NCBI GenBank assembly: GCA_900319465.1 | Contig: ONOL01000004.1 | Span: 20,233-84,232 of the forward strand | Source: an uncultured Eubacteriales bacterium | GTDB taxonomy: Bacteria > Bacillota > Clostridia > Oscillospirales > Oscillospiraceae | Direction of reading: 5' to 3' | Length of the DNA: 64,000 nucleotides | In this document: positions 46,291-56,345 of the stretch, piece by piece | How the letters are laid out: every line of letters starts with the position of its first letter | Position numbering within the stretch: position 1 is the stretch's first letter | Notes under the pieces: model-generated | Seen by the model: the letters and a program-made list of their open reading frames with translations, nothing else | What the model was told of the DNA's origin: nothing | Database searches by the model: none | Translations under genes and position numbers: made by a program

Positions 46291-47562
46291 ATGAAGGTTC
46301 TGGTGGTTGGCGGAGGCGGGCGTGAGCACGCCGTCGTCAAGAAACTGAAAACGAACCCGGAAATCAGCGAGATCTTTGTTCTGCCCGGCAACGGCGGCAT
46401 CGCAAGGGACGCGACCTGCGTCCCCATCGCCGCGAAGGACATCGCGTCCATCGTGAGCTTTGCCGAAGCAAACGCCGTCGACTACGCCGTGGTCACCCCG
46501 GACGACCCGCTGGTGCTCGGCTGCGTGGACGCGCTCGAGGAGATCGGCGTGCCCTGCTTCGGGCCACGCGCCGCCGCCGCGCACATCGAGGGCAGCAAGG
46601 TCTTTGCCAAGGCGCTCATGAAGAAGTACGGCATCCCCACCGCCTCGTACGAGAGCTTTGACGACATGGACAAGGCCCTCGCCTACCTCGACGCCGCCCC
46701 CGTCCCCACGGTCGTCAAGGCCGACGGGCTCGCGCTCGGCAAGGGCGTCATCATCGCCCGCACCCGCGAGGAGGCGAAGCAGGCCGTGACGGAGATGATG
46801 CGCGATCACAAGTTCGGCAGGAGCGGCGAGCAGATCGTGATCGAGGAATTCCTTGAGGGGCCGGAGGTCTCCGTCCTCGCCTTCACCGACGGGAAGACGC
46901 TCGTGCCCATGGTCTCCTCCATGGACCACAAGCGCGCCGGCGACCGCGATACCGGTCTCAACACCGGCGGCATGGGCACCGTCGCCCCGAACCCCTATTA
47001 TACCGAAGCCGTGGCGCAGCGCTGCATGGAGGAGATCTTCCTCCCCACTGTCAAAGCCATGAACGCCGAGGGCCGCCCCTTCAAGGGCTGCCTGTATTTC
47101 GGCCTGATGCTCACGAAGGACGGCCCGAAGGTCATCGAGTACAACTGCCGCTTCGGCGACCCGGAGACACAGGTGGTGCTGCCGCTGCTGGAGAGCGATC
47201 TGTTCACTGTCATGCGCGCCGTGACCGAGGAGCGTCTCGCGGACGTGGAAGTAAAGTTTGCCGGCAGGTCCGCCTGCTGCGTGATCCTCGCCTCGAAGGG
47301 CTACCCCGAGCACTACGAGAAGGGCTTCCCGCTTGAGATCCCCGAGGCGATCGCCGATCAGGTCTTTGTGGCGGGCGCCGCGCGGAAGGACGGCGCGCTC
47401 GTCACGAACGGCGGCCGCGTCGTCGGCTGTACCGCCGTGGCGGACACCCTGCCGCAGGCTGTTGAGGGCGCGTACCGGCTCGCCTCTCAGGTCAGGTTCG
47501 ACAATTCGTACTGCCGCAGCGACATCGGACAGCGCGCCCTGCTCGCGCTTGGGGAGGCTTGA
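46291..47562 (+). CDS. purD: phosphoribosylamine-glycine ligase
   Basis: 423 residues. ATP-grasp enzyme that joins glycine to phosphoribosylamine. It starts KVLVVGGGGREHAVVKKL; PTVVKADGLALGKGV and YNCRFGDPETQ are ATP/metal sites. TAAGGAG lies upstream. It follows the formyltransferase by 10 bp and precedes purL by 1 bp. Confidence 0.96.
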   Translation: MKVLVVGGGGREHAVVKKLKTNPEISEIFVLPGNGGIARDATCVPIAAKDIASIVSFAEANAVDYAVVTPDDPLVLGCVDALEEIGVPCFGPRAAAAHIEGSKVFAKALMKKYGIPTASYESFDDMDKALAYLDAAPVPTVVKADGLALGKGVIIARTREEAKQAVTEMMRDHKFGRSGEQIVIEEFLEGPEVSVLAFTDGKTLVPMVSSMDHKRAGDRDTGLNTGGMGTVAPNPYYTEAVAQRCMEEIFLPTVKAMNAEGRPFKGCLYFGLMLTKDGPKVIEYNCRFGDPETQVVLPLLESDLFTVMRAVTEERLADVEVKFAGRSACCVILASKGYPEHYEKGFPLEIPEAIADQVFVAGAARKDGALVTNGGRVVGCTAVADTLPQAVEGAYRLASQVRFDNSYCRSDIGQRALLALGEA

Positions 47563-47563
47563 A

Positions 47564-50500
47564 ATGGTATACAGAGTCTATGTGGAAAAAAAGCCGGGGC
47601 TTGACAACGAGGCCCGCGCGCTGCTGAACGACGCGAGAGGCCTGCTCGGCATCGAGGGACTCGAGCGCGTGCGCCTTTTCAACCGCTACGACGCGGAGAA
47701 CATCAGCCCGGAGCTCTTCGACTACGCGATCCGCACCGTCTTTTCCGAGCCCCAGCTCGATCTCGCGAGCGCGGAGCTCGACTGCGGGGACGCGGCGGTC
47801 TTCGCCGTGGAGTACCTGCCCGGCCAGTTTGACCAGCGCGCCGACTCCGCCGCCCAGTGCATCCAGATCATCTCCCAGGGCGAGCGCCCGCTGATCCGCT
47901 CCGCCAAGGTCTACGCGCTCTACGGAACGCTCTCCGACGAGAACCTTGCGGAGATCAGGAAATACGTCATCAACCCCGTGGAGGCCAGAGAGGCGTCGCT
48001 GACGCTGCCCGAGACCCTGGCTGCGGATTACGCCATTCCGACCTCCGTCGCGACCCTTACGGGCTTCAACGCCCTCAGCCGGACGGGTCTGGAGGATTTC
48101 GTCCGGGACTACGGTCTTGCCATGGACGCGGACGACATCGCCTTCTGCCAGCAGTATTTCCGCAGCGAAGGCCGCGAGCCCACCATCACCGAGATCCGCG
48201 TGCTGGACACCTACTGGTCCGACCACTGCCGCCACACCACCTTCAACACCGTCATTGACGAGGTGCGCTTGGAAGCTCCCCTGCTGGAGAAGGCCTATCA
48301 GGACTATCTCCGGACGCGCGAGGCGCTCGGCCGCTCCAAGCCTGTGTGCCTCATGGATCTGGGCACGATCGCCGCGAAGGCGCTCAAGAAAGCCGGAAAG
48401 CTCGACAAGCTCGACGAGAGCGAGGAGATCAACGCCTGCACCGTCAAGATCGACGTCACGGTCGACGGCAGGACCGAGCCGTGGCTGCTGCTGTTTAAAA
48501 ACGAGACCCACAACCACCCCACCGAGATCGAACCCTTCGGCGGCGCGGCCACCTGCATCGGCGGCGCGATCCGCGATCCGCTCTCCGGCCGCTCCTACGT
48601 CTACGGCGCGATGCGCGTCACCGGCGCGGCCGATCCTCTGGTCCCGGTCAGCGAGACCATCCCCGGCAAGCTCCCCCAGCGTAAGCTGGTCACCACCGCC
48701 GCGGCGGGCTATTCCTCCTACGGCAACCAGATCGGCCTTGCCACCGGCATCGTCGACGAGCTCTACCACCCCGGCTACGCGGCCAAGCGCATGGAGATCG
48801 GCGCGGTCATCGCCGCGGCTCCCGCGGAGAACGTGCGCCGTGAAGTCCCCGCTCCCGGCGACGTGGTCATTCTTCTCGGCGGCAGCACCGGGCGCGACGG
48901 TATCGGCGGCGCCACCGGCTCCTCCAAGGCCCACAACGCCCACTCCGTGGAGACCTGCGGGGCCGAGGTGCAAAAGGGCAACGCCCCCGAGGAGCGCAAG
49001 CTCCAGCGCCTGTTCCGAAACGGCGACGCCTGCCGGATGATCAAGCGCTGCAACGACTTCGGCGCGGGCGGCGTGTCCGTCGCGATCGGCGAGCTGGCCG
49101 ACGGCCTTGCCATCGACCTCAACGCCGTCCCCAAAAAATACGAAGGCCTGGACGGCACGGAGCTTGCCATCAGCGAAAGCCAGGAGCGCATGGCCGTCGT
49201 CGTCGAGGAAAAGGACGTGGACGCCTTCCTCGCGCTTGCGGCCGAGGAGAACCTGCAGGCCTGTCCCGTGGCCGTCGTGCAGGCGGAGCCCCGGCTCGTC
49301 ATGCGCTGGAACGGCAGGACGATCGTGGACCTGAGCCGCGCTTTTCTCGATACCAACGGCGCCGCGAAGCACATCACCGCCGTCGCCGCCGCGCCCGTCG
49401 ACTACGACTGCAAAATCACCGGCGGCTTTGCCGAGAACATCCGAGTCATGGCCGCCGACCTCAACTGCTGCTCCAAGCGCGGGCTGAGCGAGCGCTTCGA
49501 CTCCACCATCGGTGCGGGCAGCGTGCTGATGCCCTTCGGCGGCAGGCGGCAGCACACGCCGGTGCAGGCCATGGTGCAGAAGATCTCGGTGGAGAAAAAG
49601 CATACCGAGGACTGCTCCCTGATGGCCTGGGGCTACAATCCCTTCATCAGCGACAAGAGCCCCTATCACGGCGCCTATCTCGCCGTCGTGGAATCCGTCT
49701 GCAAGCTGATCGCCACAGGCGCTGCGTTTGAGGACGTCTATCTGAGCTTTCAGGAATACTTCGAGCGGCTGGGCAAGGACCCCGTAAGCTGGGGCAAGCC
49801 CCTCGCCGCGCTGCTGGGCGCGTTTGAGGCGCAGATGGGCCTCGGCGTCGCCGCCATCGGCGGCAAGGACTCCATGAGCGGTTCGTTCGAGAACATCCAC
49901 GTCCCCCCCACGCTCTGCTCCTTTGCCGTTACTACCGCGAAGACCGGCGATATCGTCTCCCCTGAGTTCAAGGCGGCGGGCCACAGGCTGATCCGCATCG
50001 CCCCGGAGAAGGACGAGAGCGGCCTTCCCGGAGCGGACTCCCTCATCCGCGTCTTTGCTCAGGTCACCGGACTGCTGCGCGCCGGCAAGGCCTTCGCCTG
50101 CTACACCCCCGGTCTCGGCGGCGTCAGCGAGGCGGTCATGAAGATGGCCTTCGGAAACGGCTTCGGCTTCCGCTTTTCGGAGGAGCTGAGCAGGGAGCAG
50201 CTCTTCGGTTACGATTACGGCGCTTTCCTGCTTGAGGTGGGTGCCGACACCCCCGGCATGTGCATCGGCACGATCACGGACGACGGCGCCTTCACGCAGG
50301 GCGCGGAGTCCGTTGACGCCGACGAGCTGCTCGCGATCTACGAAAACAAGCTCGAGAGCGTCTATACCTGCAACATCCCGACGCCGGCAGGGCCTGTGGA
50401 GACCTTCTCTTATGCGGCGAAGAGCCGTCCCGTCCCCGCCGTCAAGACCGCGAGGCCGCGCGTGCTGATCCCCGCCTTTCCCGGCACCAACTGCGAATAC

Positions 50501-51250
50501 GACAGCGCCAAGGCCGTCCGGGACGCGGGCGCGGAGCCGGAGATCCTTGTGGTCAACAATCTCAGCGCCGACGGCATCGCCCGCAGCGTGGAGCGCTTCG
50601 CCGAACGGCTCAAAGAGTCCCAGATGATCTTCATCCCCGGCGGCTTCTCCGGCGGCGACGAGCCGGACGGCTCCGGCAAGTTCATCACGGCCTTCTTCCG
50701 CGCCGACGCGGTCAAAGAGGGCGTGGCGGCGCTGCTTGAGCGGCGCGACGGCCTGATGTGCGGCATCTGCAACGGCTTCCAGGCCCTGATCAAGCTCGGC
50801 CTCGTGCCCTTCGGCAAAATCATCGACACGGACGAGAGCTGCCCGACCCTGACCTTCAACACCATCGCGCGCCACCAGAGCCGCATCGTGCGCACCCGCA
50901 TCGCCTCCAACAAATCCCCCTGGCTCGCGCTGACCGAGGTCGGCGAGATTTACAGCGTCCCCATCTCCCACGGCGAGGGTCGCTTCCTCGCGAGCGAGGA
51001 GACGGTCCGCCGCCTTGCGGCGAACGGCCAGATCGCCACGCAGTACGTGGATCTCGACGGGGCGGCCAGCATGGACGTGCACTTCAATCCCAACGGCTCG
51101 CTGTACGCGATCGAGGGCATCACCTCCCCGGACGGCCGCGTCTTCGGCAAGATGGGGCATTCCGAGCGCATCGGCAGCAATCTGTACAAGAACGTTCCCG
51201 GCAATTACGACATCCGCATGTTTGAAGCAGCGGTCAAATATTTCCGTTAA
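47564..51250 (+). CDS. purL: phosphoribosylformylglycinamidine synthase, single-chain
   Basis: 1228 residues from ATG 47564 (GGGAGG upstream). Converts FGAR to FGAM. It has an N-terminal PurS-like region (1-150), two AIRS-type catalytic repeats (FKNETHNHPTEIEPFGGAAT, then GGRDSMSG-like GGKDSMSGS), and a C-terminal class I glutaminase from about 965 with Cys in CGICNGFQAL and His in PISHGEGRF. The glutaminase is complete, in contrast to PurF. The long single chain replaces the PurSQL set common in Firmicutes. Confidence 0.96.
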   Translation: MVYRVYVEKKPGLDNEARALLNDARGLLGIEGLERVRLFNRYDAENISPELFDYAIRTVFSEPQLDLASAELDCGDAAVFAVEYLPGQFDQRADSAAQCIQIISQGERPLIRSAKVYALYGTLSDENLAEIRKYVINPVEAREASLTLPETLAADYAIPTSVATLTGFNALSRTGLEDFVRDYGLAMDADDIAFCQQYFRSEGREPTITEIRVLDTYWSDHCRHTTFNTVIDEVRLEAPLLEKAYQDYLRTREALGRSKPVCLMDLGTIAAKALKKAGKLDKLDESEEINACTVKIDVTVDGRTEPWLLLFKNETHNHPTEIEPFGGAATCIGGAIRDPLSGRSYVYGAMRVTGAADPLVPVSETIPGKLPQRKLVTTAAAGYSSYGNQIGLATGIVDELYHPGYAAKRMEIGAVIAAAPAENVRREVPAPGDVVILLGGSTGRDGIGGATGSSKAHNAHSVETCGAEVQKGNAPEERKLQRLFRNGDACRMIKRCNDFGAGGVSVAIGELADGLAIDLNAVPKKYEGLDGTELAISESQERMAVVVEEKDVDAFLALAAEENLQACPVAVVQAEPRLVMRWNGRTIVDLSRAFLDTNGAAKHITAVAAAPVDYDCKITGGFAENIRVMAADLNCCSKRGLSERFDSTIGAGSVLMPFGGRRQHTPVQAMVQKISVEKKHTEDCSLMAWGYNPFISDKSPYHGAYLAVVESVCKLIATGAAFEDVYLSFQEYFERLGKDPVSWGKPLAALLGAFEAQMGLGVAAIGGKDSMSGSFENIHVPPTLCSFAVTTAKTGDIVSPEFKAAGHRLIRIAPEKDESGLPGADSLIRVFAQVTGLLRAGKAFACYTPGLGGVSEAVMKMAFGNGFGFRFSEELSREQLFGYDYGAFLLEVGADTPGMCIGTITDDGAFTQGAESVDADELLAIYENKLESVYTCNIPTPAGPVETFSYAAKSRPVPAVKTARPRVLIPAFPGTNCEYDSAKAVRDAGAEPEILVVNNLSADGIARSVERFAERLKESQMIFIPGGFSGGDEPDGSGKFITAFFRADAVKEGVAALLERRDGLMCGICNGFQALIKLGLVPFGKIIDTDESCPTLTFNTIARHQSRIVRTRIASNKSPWLALTEVGEIYSVPISHGEGRFLASEETVRRLAANGQIATQYVDLDGAASMDVHFNPNGSLYAIEGITSPDGRVFGKMGHSERIGSNLYKNVPGNYDIRMFEAAVKYFR

Positions 51251-51262
51251 AGGAGACGCATC

Positions 51263-52939
51263 ATGGCTTACAAAACCGATATCGAGATCGCCCAGGAATG
51301 CAGCATGCAGCCCATCACCGAGATCGCGGCGCGGGCGCACGTTGCCGAACGCTATCTGGAGCAGTACGGCCGCTGGAAGGCCAAGGTCGATCCCGCCCTG
51401 CTGCGTGAGACCGACCGCAAAGACGGCAGGCTCATCCTTGTGACCGCCATCACGCCCACCCCGGCCGGCGAGGGCAAGACCACCACCACGATCGGCCTCG
51501 CCGACGGTCTTCGGCGCATCGGCAAGGACGTTGTCGTCGCACTGCGCGAGCCCTCCCTCGGCCCTGTGTTCGGCATCAAGGGCGGAGCGGCCGGCGGCGG
51601 TTACGCGCAGGTCGTGCCCATGGAGGACATCAACCTCCACTTTACCGGCGACTTCCACGCCATCGGCGCTGCCAACAACCTGCTGGCCGCCATGCTCGAC
51701 AATCACATCCAGCAGGGCAACGCCCTGAACATCGACCCCCGAAAGATCACCTGGAAGCGCTGCGTGGACATGAACGACCGCCAGCTTCGCTTCGTGGTGG
51801 ACGGTCTCGGCGGCAAGGCCAACGGCACGCCGCGCGAGGACGGCTTCGACATCACGGTCGCAAGCGAGATCATGGCCGTTTTCTGCCTCTCCTCCTCCAT
51901 CACCGATCTCAAGGAGCGCCTCGGGCGCATCATCGTGGGCTACACCTACGATGACAAGCCCGTCACCGCCGGGGACCTCAAGGCCGTCGGCGCCATGGCG
52001 GCGCTCTTGAAGGACGCGCTCAAGCCCAATCTGGTGCAGACGCTCGAGGGCACGCCCGCCTTCGTGCACGGCGGCCCCTTCGCCAACATCGCACACGGCT
52101 GCAACAGCGTGATGGCCACCCGCATGGCCCTGAAAATGGGCGATTACACCGTGACCGAGGCAGGCTTCGGCGCAGATCTCGGTGCGGAAAAGTTTCTGGA
52201 CATCAAGTGCCGCGCCGCCGGTCTCAAGCCCGACGCAGTCGTCATCGTCGCCACGGTGCGCGCGCTGAAGATGCACGGCGGCCTCCCGAAGAACGCGCTG
52301 GGCAGCGAGGATCTGGGTGCGCTCGAAAAGGGCATCCCCAACCTGCTGCGCCATGTGTCCAACATCAAGAACGTGTACGGTCTGCCCTGCGTCGTCGCGG
52401 TCAACCGCTTCCCCACCGACACGGACGGGGAAATCGATTTCATCATCCGCAAATGCCGCGCGCTCGGCGTGAACACCGTGCTCTCCACCGTCTGGGCGGA
52501 AGGCGGCAAGGGCGGCGAGGCGCTTGCGCGCGAGGTCGTGCGGCTCTGCGAGGAGGAAAAGGGCAACTTCCGCTTCTCTTACGAGCTCGACGGCAGCATT
52601 GAGGAAAAGATCCGTGCCGTCGTCACGCGCGTCTACGGCGGAAAAGACCTTGCGATCCTCCCCGCCGCGCAGAAGCAGATCGATCAGCTCACCGCGCTGG
52701 GCTTCGACCGGCTCCCGATCTGCGTGGCCAAGACCCAGTACAGCTTCTCCGACGATCCGCAAAAGCTCGGCGCTCCCGAGGGCTTCACCGTCACGGTCAA
52801 AAACGTGAAGGTCTCCGCGGGCGCAGGCTTCGTGGTGGTGCTGACCGGCGACATCATGACGATGCCGGGTCTCCCCCGCGTCCCCGCCGCCGAGAAGATC
52901 GACGTGGACGAGAACGGGCGCATCAGCGGCCTGTTCTGA
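51263..52939 (+). CDS. fhs: formate-tetrahydrofolate ligase
   Basis: 558 residues. Makes 10-formyl-THF from formate, THF and ATP. P-loop [14 protein letters not shown] (about 71), [18 protein letters not shown] region and [10 protein letters not shown] are family signatures. It ends the pur operon and feeds PurN and AICAR formyltransferase. AAAGGAG lies upstream; a strong terminator follows. Confidence 0.97.
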   Translation: MAYKTDIEIAQECSMQPITEIAARAHVAERYLEQYGRWKAKVDPALLRETDRKDGRLILVTAITPTPAGEGKTTTTIGLADGLRRIGKDVVVALREPSLGPVFGIKGGAAGGGYAQVVPMEDINLHFTGDFHAIGAANNLLAAMLDNHIQQGNALNIDPRKITWKRCVDMNDRQLRFVVDGLGGKANGTPREDGFDITVASEIMAVFCLSSSITDLKERLGRIIVGYTYDDKPVTAGDLKAVGAMAALLKDALKPNLVQTLEGTPAFVHGGPFANIAHGCNSVMATRMALKMGDYTVTEAGFGADLGAEKFLDIKCRAAGLKPDAVVIVATVRALKMHGGLPKNALGSEDLGALEKGIPNLLRHVSNIKNVYGLPCVVAVNRFPTDTDGEIDFIIRKCRALGVNTVLSTVWAEGGKGGEALAREVVRLCEEEKGNFRFSYELDGSIEEKIRAVVTRVYGGKDLAILPAAQKQIDQLTALGFDRLPICVAKTQYSFSDDPQKLGAPEGFTVTVKNVKVSAGAGFVVVLTGDIMTMPGLPRVPAAEKIDVDENGRISGLF

Positions 52940-52963
52940 TCCGAATCGGCCGGAAGCAGACAT

Positions 52964-53004
52964 AAAAAATTGCAGGAAAGCACAGGCTTTCCTGCAATTT
53001 TTAT
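52964..53004. terminator. bidirectional terminator after fhs
   Basis: AAATTGCAGGAAAG (52967-52980) pairs perfectly with CTTTCCTGCAATTT (52987-53000); A-run before and T-run after. It ends the pur operon and the convergent SASP gene. Confidence 0.9.
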
Positions 53005-53015
53005 AGGGAATTATC

Positions 53016-53216
53016 TTACTTCATGCCGTTCTCGTAGGCCTCGATCATCTTCTTGACCATCTGGCCGCCGACGGAACCGGCCTGGCGGCTGGTGAGCTCG
53101 CCGTTGTAACCGTTCTTCAGGTTCACGCCGACCTCAGCGGCTGCCTCCATCTTGAACTTGTCCATCGCCTCACGGGCAGCGGGGTTCACGAGATGATTGC
53201 TGTTGTTCGTAGACAT
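53016..53216 (-). CDS. alpha/beta-type small acid-soluble spore protein
   Basis: 66 residues from ATG 53216, the second of two nearby ATGs, chosen because AGGAG lies 9 nt upstream of it and overlaps the first. SASPs coat spore DNA and protect it from UV. NPAAREAMDKFKMEAAAEVG (including the GPR cleavage region) and LTSRQAGSVGGQMVKKMI are the two family blocks. This is direct evidence that the organism forms spores. A forespore sigma-G promoter is expected; I see only weak candidates. Confidence 0.95.
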   Translation of the reverse strand: MSTNNSNHLVNPAAREAMDKFKMEAAAEVGVNLKNGYNGELTSRQAGSVGGQMVKKMIEAYENGMK

Positions 53217-53336
53217 TGTTTGCATCTCCTTTTCTTCAGATTGGGTTTCAGCCCGTGCTTATCTTTTGCCGATCTGACGGAGATATACAAAATCGATCTG
53301 GAAACTTTTTCAGCAAAAATATGCGTATTCGCCCAA

Positions 53337-55487
53337 TCAATCCGCCGGATCGAGCTTTGCGCGGAACGAGATCGCGCGCGGCGTCGCCATGCCGTCGAAC
53401 TGCACGAGGTGGGCGCCCTTTTCCGTGTCGATCTCCACGACCGTCCCCTCGCCCAGCACCGCGTGGCGCACGCGCTGACCGACGGCAAAGCTGCCCGTCC
53501 GCTCCTCCTGCGGCAGAAAGCGCTCGCTCACGGCGATATACTCCCGCGCCTCACGGATCAGCCCTTCCCGCGGCGGCGCGGTGTATTCCATATGCTCCGC
53601 TCCCACGTCCAGCAGAAAGCGGGACGGATAGCGCGGTGAACCGTCCAGATTGCGCCCCTCCGCCTCGGAGAGAAAGAGCCGCTTCTCCGCGCGCGTCATC
53701 GCCACAAAGGCAAGCCGCCGCTCCTCTTCCATGCCGGGCAGCGTCTTCGTTTTGCGTGAGGGAAACACGCCCTCGTTCATCCCACAAAGGAACACGTAGG
53801 GAAACTCCAGCCCCTTGGCGGCGTGCACAGTCATGAGCCTGAGCTTCTCAGGCGCGTCGGCCGCGTCGGCATTCGTAAAAAGCGCGATATGCGCCAGATA
53901 GTGCGCGGGCGTCGCCTCTTCGCCGCAGGTGGCCTCATAATCCCGGATGGATTGCTTGAGCTCCGCCAGATTGTCGAGCCGCTCCTGGCTGCCCTCGGTA
54001 CGAAGCATCTCCTCGTAGCGGCTCTCGTCCAGCAGCGCCGACAGAAGCTCCGAGATCTGCCGTTCCCCGCTTTCCGCGCCAAAGCGCTCGACCAGGCGCA
54101 CGAACGGTTTCGCTTTCGTGCCGCGGAAGCGCTCGTCGTCGAGCAGCCCGCGCAGCGCCTGATACAGCGTGCAGCCATGCGCCGCGGCGTATTCCTCCAG
54201 CAGCTTCATGCGGCTCACGCCGATGTTGCGCTTGGGGACGTTCACGATGCGCCGGAACGAGAGATCGTCCTGCAGGACGACCATGCGCAGATAGCTCAGC
54301 GCGTCCTTGATCTCCGCGCGGGCGAAAAACTGCACGCCGCTGTAAATTGTGTACGGGATCTTCCGCTTCTGCAGCACCTCCTCCACCGGCCTCGTCAGGT
54401 AATGGGCGCGGTAGAGCACCGCCATCTCCCCGTATCCGACGCCCCGGTCGTGCAGCTCGCCGGCCTGCCATGCGATCCATTCGGCCTCCGCGTCCGCCGT
54501 GGGCGCGTGGTGGCAGAGGACGCTCTCCCCCGCCGGCAGGACGGGGCGCAGCTCCTTTTTGATCCGGTTCCGGTTCTTCGCGACCAGGGCGTTGGCCGCC
54601 GCGAGGATCTGCGGCGTGGAGCGGTAGTTTTCCATCATATAGACGGTCTTTGCCGAGGGATATTGCTTGTCAAAATCCAGCAGATACTTCACGTTAGCGC
54701 CGCGCCAGGTATAGATGGTCTGGTCCGGGTCGCCCACAATGAACAGATTCCTGTGATAGTCGCAGAGCACCTCCATCAGCCGGTATTGCAACTGGTCGAT
54801 GTCCTGAAACTCGTCGATCATGATGTACGCAAGGCGCTTCTGCCACTTGAGCCGGATCTCGGCGTTCTGTTCAAAAATATAGAGCGTGAACTTGATGAGA
54901 TCGTTGTAATCCAGCCCGAAGCATTTCTTTTGCTGGTAGAGGTAGCCGAAAAATATGATATCCTCCGCCGAGACCGCCTGCAGGTATTTGTCGCGCAAGG
55001 CGTCCAGCGACATCTGGATCAGATCGAGATAGTATTCCGGCCGCTGGAAGAGCTTCTGGATCTCGATCATGTCGCGGGCATGGGAAAAGGTCATGTCCCG
55101 CAGCGTGAGCCCGCGCTCCTCGTAGACGGCGCGGAGCATGGCGTCGATGTCCGAATTGTCCAGCACCAGAAAGCTCTTCGGGTACTGCACGGCGTGGCTG
55201 TCCTCCTGCAGAACGGAGACGCAGAAGCCGTGAAAGGTGTTGATAAAGCCGGTATCGTTGTCCCCCGTCAGGTTGTGGATGCGCTGGCGCATCTCGTTGG
55301 CGGCCTTGTTGGTGAAGGTCACGCAGAGGATATTGGCCGGAAGGATGCCCAGCTCATTGACGAGATAGGCAAAGCGGTGCGTCAGCGCGCGGGTCTTGCC
55401 GGAGCCCGCGCCCGCGATCACGCGCACGAAGCCCTCGGTCGTGGTGACGGCCTCGCGCTGCGCGGCGTTGAGAATTGTATCCCACAT
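53337..55487 (-). CDS. pcrA: UvrD/PcrA-type superfamily 1 DNA helicase
   Basis: 716 residues. 3'-5' helicase used in repair and replication-conflict resolution. Walker A AGAGSGKTRAL (about 26), motif II DEFQDID, motif III VGDPDQTIYTWRGA, motif VI VAMTRAEKRLFL. The C-terminal Tudor-like tail GQRVRHAVLGEGTV is the PcrA hallmark that binds RNA polymerase. Slightly short for PcrA but complete. It starts 20 bp after the S24 repressor gene, with which it is probably co-transcribed. Confidence 0.92.
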   Translation of the reverse strand: MWDTILNAAQREAVTTTEGFVRVIAGAGSGKTRALTHRFAYLVNELGILPANILCVTFTNKAANEMRQRIHNLTGDNDTGFINTFHGFCVSVLQEDSHAVQYPKSFLVLDNSDIDAMLRAVYEERGLTLRDMTFSHARDMIEIQKLFQRPEYYLDLIQMSLDALRDKYLQAVSAEDIIFFGYLYQQKKCFGLDYNDLIKFTLYIFEQNAEIRLKWQKRLAYIMIDEFQDIDQLQYRLMEVLCDYHRNLFIVGDPDQTIYTWRGANVKYLLDFDKQYPSAKTVYMMENYRSTPQILAAANALVAKNRNRIKKELRPVLPAGESVLCHHAPTADAEAEWIAWQAGELHDRGVGYGEMAVLYRAHYLTRPVEEVLQKRKIPYTIYSGVQFFARAEIKDALSYLRMVVLQDDLSFRRIVNVPKRNIGVSRMKLLEEYAAAHGCTLYQALRGLLDDERFRGTKAKPFVRLVERFGAESGERQISELLSALLDESRYEEMLRTEGSQERLDNLAELKQSIRDYEATCGEEATPAHYLAHIALFTNADAADAPEKLRLMTVHAAKGLEFPYVFLCGMNEGVFPSRKTKTLPGMEEERRLAFVAMTRAEKRLFLSEAEGRNLDGSPRYPSRFLLDVGAEHMEYTAPPREGLIREAREYIAVSERFLPQEERTGSFAVGQRVRHAVLGEGTVVEIDTEKGAHLVQFDGMATPRAISFRAKLDPAD

Positions 55488-55506
55488 GCTCCTGCCCCCG
55501 TTCCTC

Positions 55507-56190
55507 TCAGCTCAGCACCTTGCCCAGCACCCGCAGCGGGAGCGCGGACGAGACGACGATATCCTCATACGCGGGGTTCAGCGAGTGCAGCTTCACCTGC
55601 CCGTCCTCGGCCACCAGCTTTTTCAGATACGCGTCCCCGTCATACAGGAAGATGCCGATCTCCCCGGACATGAGGCTGCGCTGCTGGCGGACCCAGATGG
55701 TCTGCCCGTCGTGATAGCGGGGCTCCATGCTGTTGCCCGCGATGCGTACGCCGAAGTGCGCCCCCTCGGGGACCTCGACACCGCACTCCATCATCTCGTA
55801 GTTCTCCCCGTCGAGGAACTGCCCGGTACCGGCGGACACCGCCAGATCGTACAGCGGCAGCACGCGCAGCGGCGCCTGCTCGATCGCACGAAACGCCTCG
55901 CTCCCGCGCAAAAGCCGCGCGTACTCCCGCAGACGCTTCTTTCCAAGTTCGTTGAGCCCTGTGCGCAGCTCGTCCGCCTCGCCCAGAAACTCCCCCAGCA
56001 CGTCGTAAATCTTCAGCTCGCGGCAGAGCGCAAGAAACTGCTGCGCGTTCGGCAGCGTCTTGTCGCTCTCCCACTTGCTGACCGCGTGCTTGCTCACGAA
56101 CACACCGTCGCGCGCAAGCCTTTCCGCCAGCTCTGCCTGCAGCAGGCCCTGTTCTTTTCTCTTCTTCTCCAGAATGCTGCCGATGCTCAT
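55507..56190 (-). CDS. XRE-HTH repressor with S24 (LexA-like) peptidase domain
   Basis: 227 residues from ATG 56190 (GGAGG 9 nt upstream; the frame opens at 56214). N-terminal XRE helix-turn-helix (about 3-60, KHAVSKWESDKTLP). C-terminal S24 domain: possible Ala-Gly cleavage site A120-G121 in VSAGTGQF, Ser154 in AGNSMEPRY and Lys190/191 in DAYLKKL. It would self-cleave like LexA/CI on a damage signal, and pcrA is next in the operon, so SOS-like control is plausible. Host LexA has a different HTH. Confidence 0.87.
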   Translation of the reverse strand: MSIGSILEKKRKEQGLLQAELAERLARDGVFVSKHAVSKWESDKTLPNAQQFLALCRELKIYDVLGEFLGEADELRTGLNELGKKRLREYARLLRGSEAFRAIEQAPLRVLPLYDLAVSAGTGQFLDGENYEMMECGVEVPEGAHFGVRIAGNSMEPRYHDGQTIWVRQQRSLMSGEIGIFLYDGDAYLKKLVAEDGQVKLHSLNPAYEDIVVSSALPLRVLGKVLS

Positions 56191-56230
56191 GCTCGAAGCC
56201 CTCCGATCGCTCATTCAGCTATTTTACTAA

Positions 56231-56259
56231 ATTATAATCGCCAGGCATGGAGAAGTCAA
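56231..56259 (-). promoter_or_regulatory. sigma-A promoter of the S24 repressor-pcrA operon
   Basis: Minus strand TTGACT (56259-56254), 17-nt spacer, perfect TATAAT (56236-56231). An ATTTTACTAAAT palindrome-like box lies at or just after the -10 and could be the repressor's own operator. Confidence 0.75.
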
Positions 56260-56345
56260 GCGTCTTTTCGACGCACCACTTCCCTTCTCTCCCCATAAGC
56301 TGGTACGAGGAGCATCCTCAATTCTTTCCTTGGGAGGAACCCATC

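Noticed and set aside
47492-52963. 1823-codon open frame antisense to purL and fhs
   Set aside because: It is a by-product of GC-rich third positions: the sense genes are full-length known enzymes, and the antisense product is low-complexity Gly/Ala/Val/Asp/His sequence with no domains or ribosome site.
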